A stretch of 64,000 nucleotides of DNA, taken from Owenia fusiformis. Lineage: Eukaryota; Annelida; Polychaeta; Sabellida; Oweniidae. Shown piece after piece: positions 61,844 through 64,000 of the stretch (position 1 is its first letter; each line of letters opens with the position of its first letter). Below the pieces are notes generated by a model. The model searched no databases. It saw only the letters and a program-made list of their open reading frames with translations, and was not told where the DNA came from. The position numbers and the translations under genes were made by a program. The stretch spans positions 12,848,347 through 12,912,346 of the forward strand of contig CAIIXF020000009.1 of the NCBI GenBank assembly GCA_903813345.2. Direction: 5' to 3'.

Positions 61844-62480
61844 ATAACTAACAGATTTTCCCAAACAGAAAATATAAAAAAAATTTAAAGTGAGCACTTG
61901 ATTTCAATAGTTTAGTTTCACCTATGCTTTTGAAGCGGGTGATAGCTGATAGGTGTCATGTAAAGGCTTTAAGTACATGGTATAGCATTAAAAACATTTA
62001 ATCAAATAAGCTGGAAATTTTTTTGAGAAATGATATGATGGTGAAAGAAATAGATACAAAATTATAAAAAATTTATAATTAGCGAAAATTGATATCCGCA
62101 AAATTTCAAAATTGCAAAATTGTGAAAGATAACAGCATCAAATATTAGTGGCAGTACAGTATTTGCATGTGAAATAATTATGATATATTAATATAATAAT
62201 ATAATAATTGATGAAACAATTGCAATGAACTGTTTTGATTAGCCAAGGCCAGAGCATTGGAATTTGAACTTAAGTTGAGTATAATGTTATTGTATAAATT
62301 TAAAAAATAATTATAGAGACTTCTTACAAAGTTGGTCTTCATTTCAAATAGCTGAGAATATTTTCCAAAATAGATTGACTAGGCCTTCAGATTTTTTGAA
62401 TTTCAGTATTACTATTACTTATACAGTAAAACCTGTCTAATCCAAATGCCACCGTGCAGTTAAAAGCATTCAGATTGGGA
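61808..62480 (+). repeat. Repeat block, downstream copy
   Basis: Diverged direct copy of the 59400-60560 block, with an AT microsatellite (ATATTAATATAATAATATAA near 62185) in place of part of it. With the tandem pair in front of it, it forms a 3-kb repeat-only region. Confidence 0.65.
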
Positions 62481-62540
62481 GGTGTTCGTTATCACAATAG
62501 ATTATAATTATATCATTGATAATTTAGAGTTTATTCAAAG

Positions 62541-62596
62541 ATGGCAGCAGCATTCTCAGAACCTGACAATCAGAATCTCATTAAACTTTTGTTCAC
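62541..62596 (+). CDS. Candidate coding exon (MAAAFSEPDN...)
   Basis: TTTATTCAAAG|ATGGCAGCAGC has an acceptor-like AG directly before a good start context. The frame runs 22 codons to a TAA at 62607. A weak donor (CAC|GTTAGT) at 62596/62597 would give a 56-nt exon. The peptide is protein-like but too short to identify and no partner exon was found. Confidence 0.22.
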
Positions 62597-62609
62597 GTTA
62601 GTTATTTAA

Positions 62610-63669
62610 ACTTTATATTCATCTATAGATGGCAGTTCTTAAATATATGATAGACACCAATAATTCAACATCATAATTTAACCTTTTCCATTAGATATAC
62701 CCTGTATCAAGCACAAAAACGTATTTACACCCTTTATTAAAATGGCAACCCCTGTATCACGCACTTGTTTTAATTAAACATATTTGTATCTCTTTTAAAA
62801 TAGGTGTAATAAGAGGATGCTCTTATTAATTTAATGTATAAAATACTACAAACAATAATAAATACAATATTTAAGTAAAACATACCTAATAGTGGCTAAA
62901 TCATTTAATTACGTTGTAGACGTTTTCCAGCTTAGGATAAATGTGCGTTCACTTCCTGCACAAGGGCGTATATGTTTATTCTGTGAATGCCTCTTTGTGC
63001 AAAGAATTTCACTTTCTTTTTTAGTGTATTTGAAGTTTTGAATGCCTCGATGTTTGTTAGATTTATTCAATTCAGTAGAAGAGCTGTATGTAAAACCTGT
63101 TTTTTGTATATCTCACATTTTCAGCGTCGGTATGAGTTCTGGGAACTGCTTATTATTCAGAGTTTAAGTTTGAATTATATTTTTGGATGACTCATGACAT
63201 CTCTGATCTCGTAACACCTCACACACTTTTTAAGGTGCGCCATTCATGTGGAATATAATTTAGTTTCATTTTAGTCCTGCTTTTTCCTTATTCGCCATGA
63301 CATCATTTTTAGCCGAACCAGAGAATGTATTTGCTGATAGGATTAATTAGACACGACTTATTAAACTTTAGTGTTTTATAATGTTGTCCCTTGTGCATTC
63401 TCACTGTGATTTAAGATACAATTAAGCAGCTCTATATTAAAGAACACAAGACATATGTGATTTAAATCATCTACAATTCAATTAGTCATGTGCTTAATCT
63501 TTTGAAATTATACATGTATATCAAATTCAGTTGTTTTCATCATAATTAAAACCGCATCGTTTTAAATGTTCATGAAAAATGCAAAATGTGTCAAATATTG
63601 GAACCAATTCCTAAAAACCATATATTGTTAAATAATGCCATTTTTGCGTTCAATTTGTCTCTATAGCTA
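62610..63669. other. Gene-free stretch
   Basis: AT-rich. A degenerate CCCTGTATCA(A/C)GCAC word pair at 62700-62765 hints at an old repeat. The 67-codon frame at 62987-63190 starts beside an AG and has no known domain. Confidence 0.4.
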
Positions 63670-63761
63670 CTCTGTTCATAAAAATGTCTTATTTAATAAT
63701 GTGAATCAACAAACCCTCTGTTCATAAAAATGTCTTATTTAATAATGTGAATCAACAAACC
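63670..63761 (+). repeat. 46-bp tandem duplication
   Basis: CTCTGTTCATAAAAATGTCT through GAATCAACAAACC occurs twice, exactly, at 63670 and 63716. Confidence 0.95.
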
Positions 63762-64000
63762 CATGATCCATGTTTGATATGTTTGCTAAAGGCTAAAGAT
63801 CACCTGTGTTAACATTCGTGTCATTTTCAATATAAAAATGTTGCTACTTATTTAAAAACATAACGAAAGAATTTTACTCTGATAGACATACACGTACGCA
63901 AGCCACAGGAACATGAATGTCGTTATTTTTGATTTTACTCCAAAGATTTCAATCTGGTTTGTTTGTTGCTAAAAGAGGTAAAACCATACATTGCATTTTT
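63762..64000. other. Gene-free end of window
   Basis: Nothing recognised. Confidence 0.4.

Overview
The window is animal nuclear DNA: AT-rich (roughly two thirds A+T by eye), with short coding exons flanked by consensus GT/AG splice sites, long gene-poor stretches, and many small inverted-repeat transposons, minisatellites and tandem duplications. No tRNA, rRNA, CRISPR array or prokaryotic operon is visible. The one confidently named gene is a receptor guanylyl cyclase of the invertebrate Gyc32E-like type, so a (probably marine) invertebrate is the best guess; the species cannot be told from the sequence.

Protein-coding content is sparse. (1) 39464-39850, minus: first coding exon of a receptor guanylyl cyclase (signal peptide plus start of the ANF-type ligand-binding domain), ending at a GTAAGT donor; later exons were not found and may lie outside the window. 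(2) 47199-46199, minus: two coding exons joined by a 407-bp GT/AG intron give a 195-residue intracellular protein of unrecognised family with a weak single-domain beta-trefoil look. (3) 9078-9650, plus: decayed C-terminal tail of a LINE reverse transcriptase. Several ATG-plus-donor mini-exons (55306, 56357, 56632, 62541) and a TATA-containing promoter-like site (10090) are possible gene starts but unproven.

Layout. 0-9 kb: a mariner-like MITE (1822-2730), a 58-bp tandem array (2778-3515) and a palindrome (7474-7755). 9-23 kb: LINE tail, candidate promoter, a TA-flanked MITE (15680-16554), otherwise quiet, probably intron or intergenic. 23.8-29.4 kb: repeat cluster (GGATA purine tract, ~475-bp tandem duplication, MITE copy A at 25822-26560, degenerate repeat field, two small MITEs). 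31.9-34.4 kb: a 50-unit, 51-bp minisatellite open in two reading frames. 36.2-37.4 kb: hAT-like element full of GCGGGA motifs. 39.4-47.2 kb: the two genes on the minus strand with four inverted-repeat elements between them. 47.5-52.0 kb: a three-level transposon nest (copy B of the 25.8-kb MITE, split by a 3.75-kb element, itself carrying a 0.38-kb inverted repeat). 52-64 kb: two larger TIR elements, a tandem duplication, a foldback element and a partly duplicated repeat block.

No defence, metabolic or operon-like system is present. The notable biology is in the repeats: subterminal motif arrays, nested insertions, a dual-frame minisatellite and a transposon with an ATG/splice-donor mini-exon next to its terminus.
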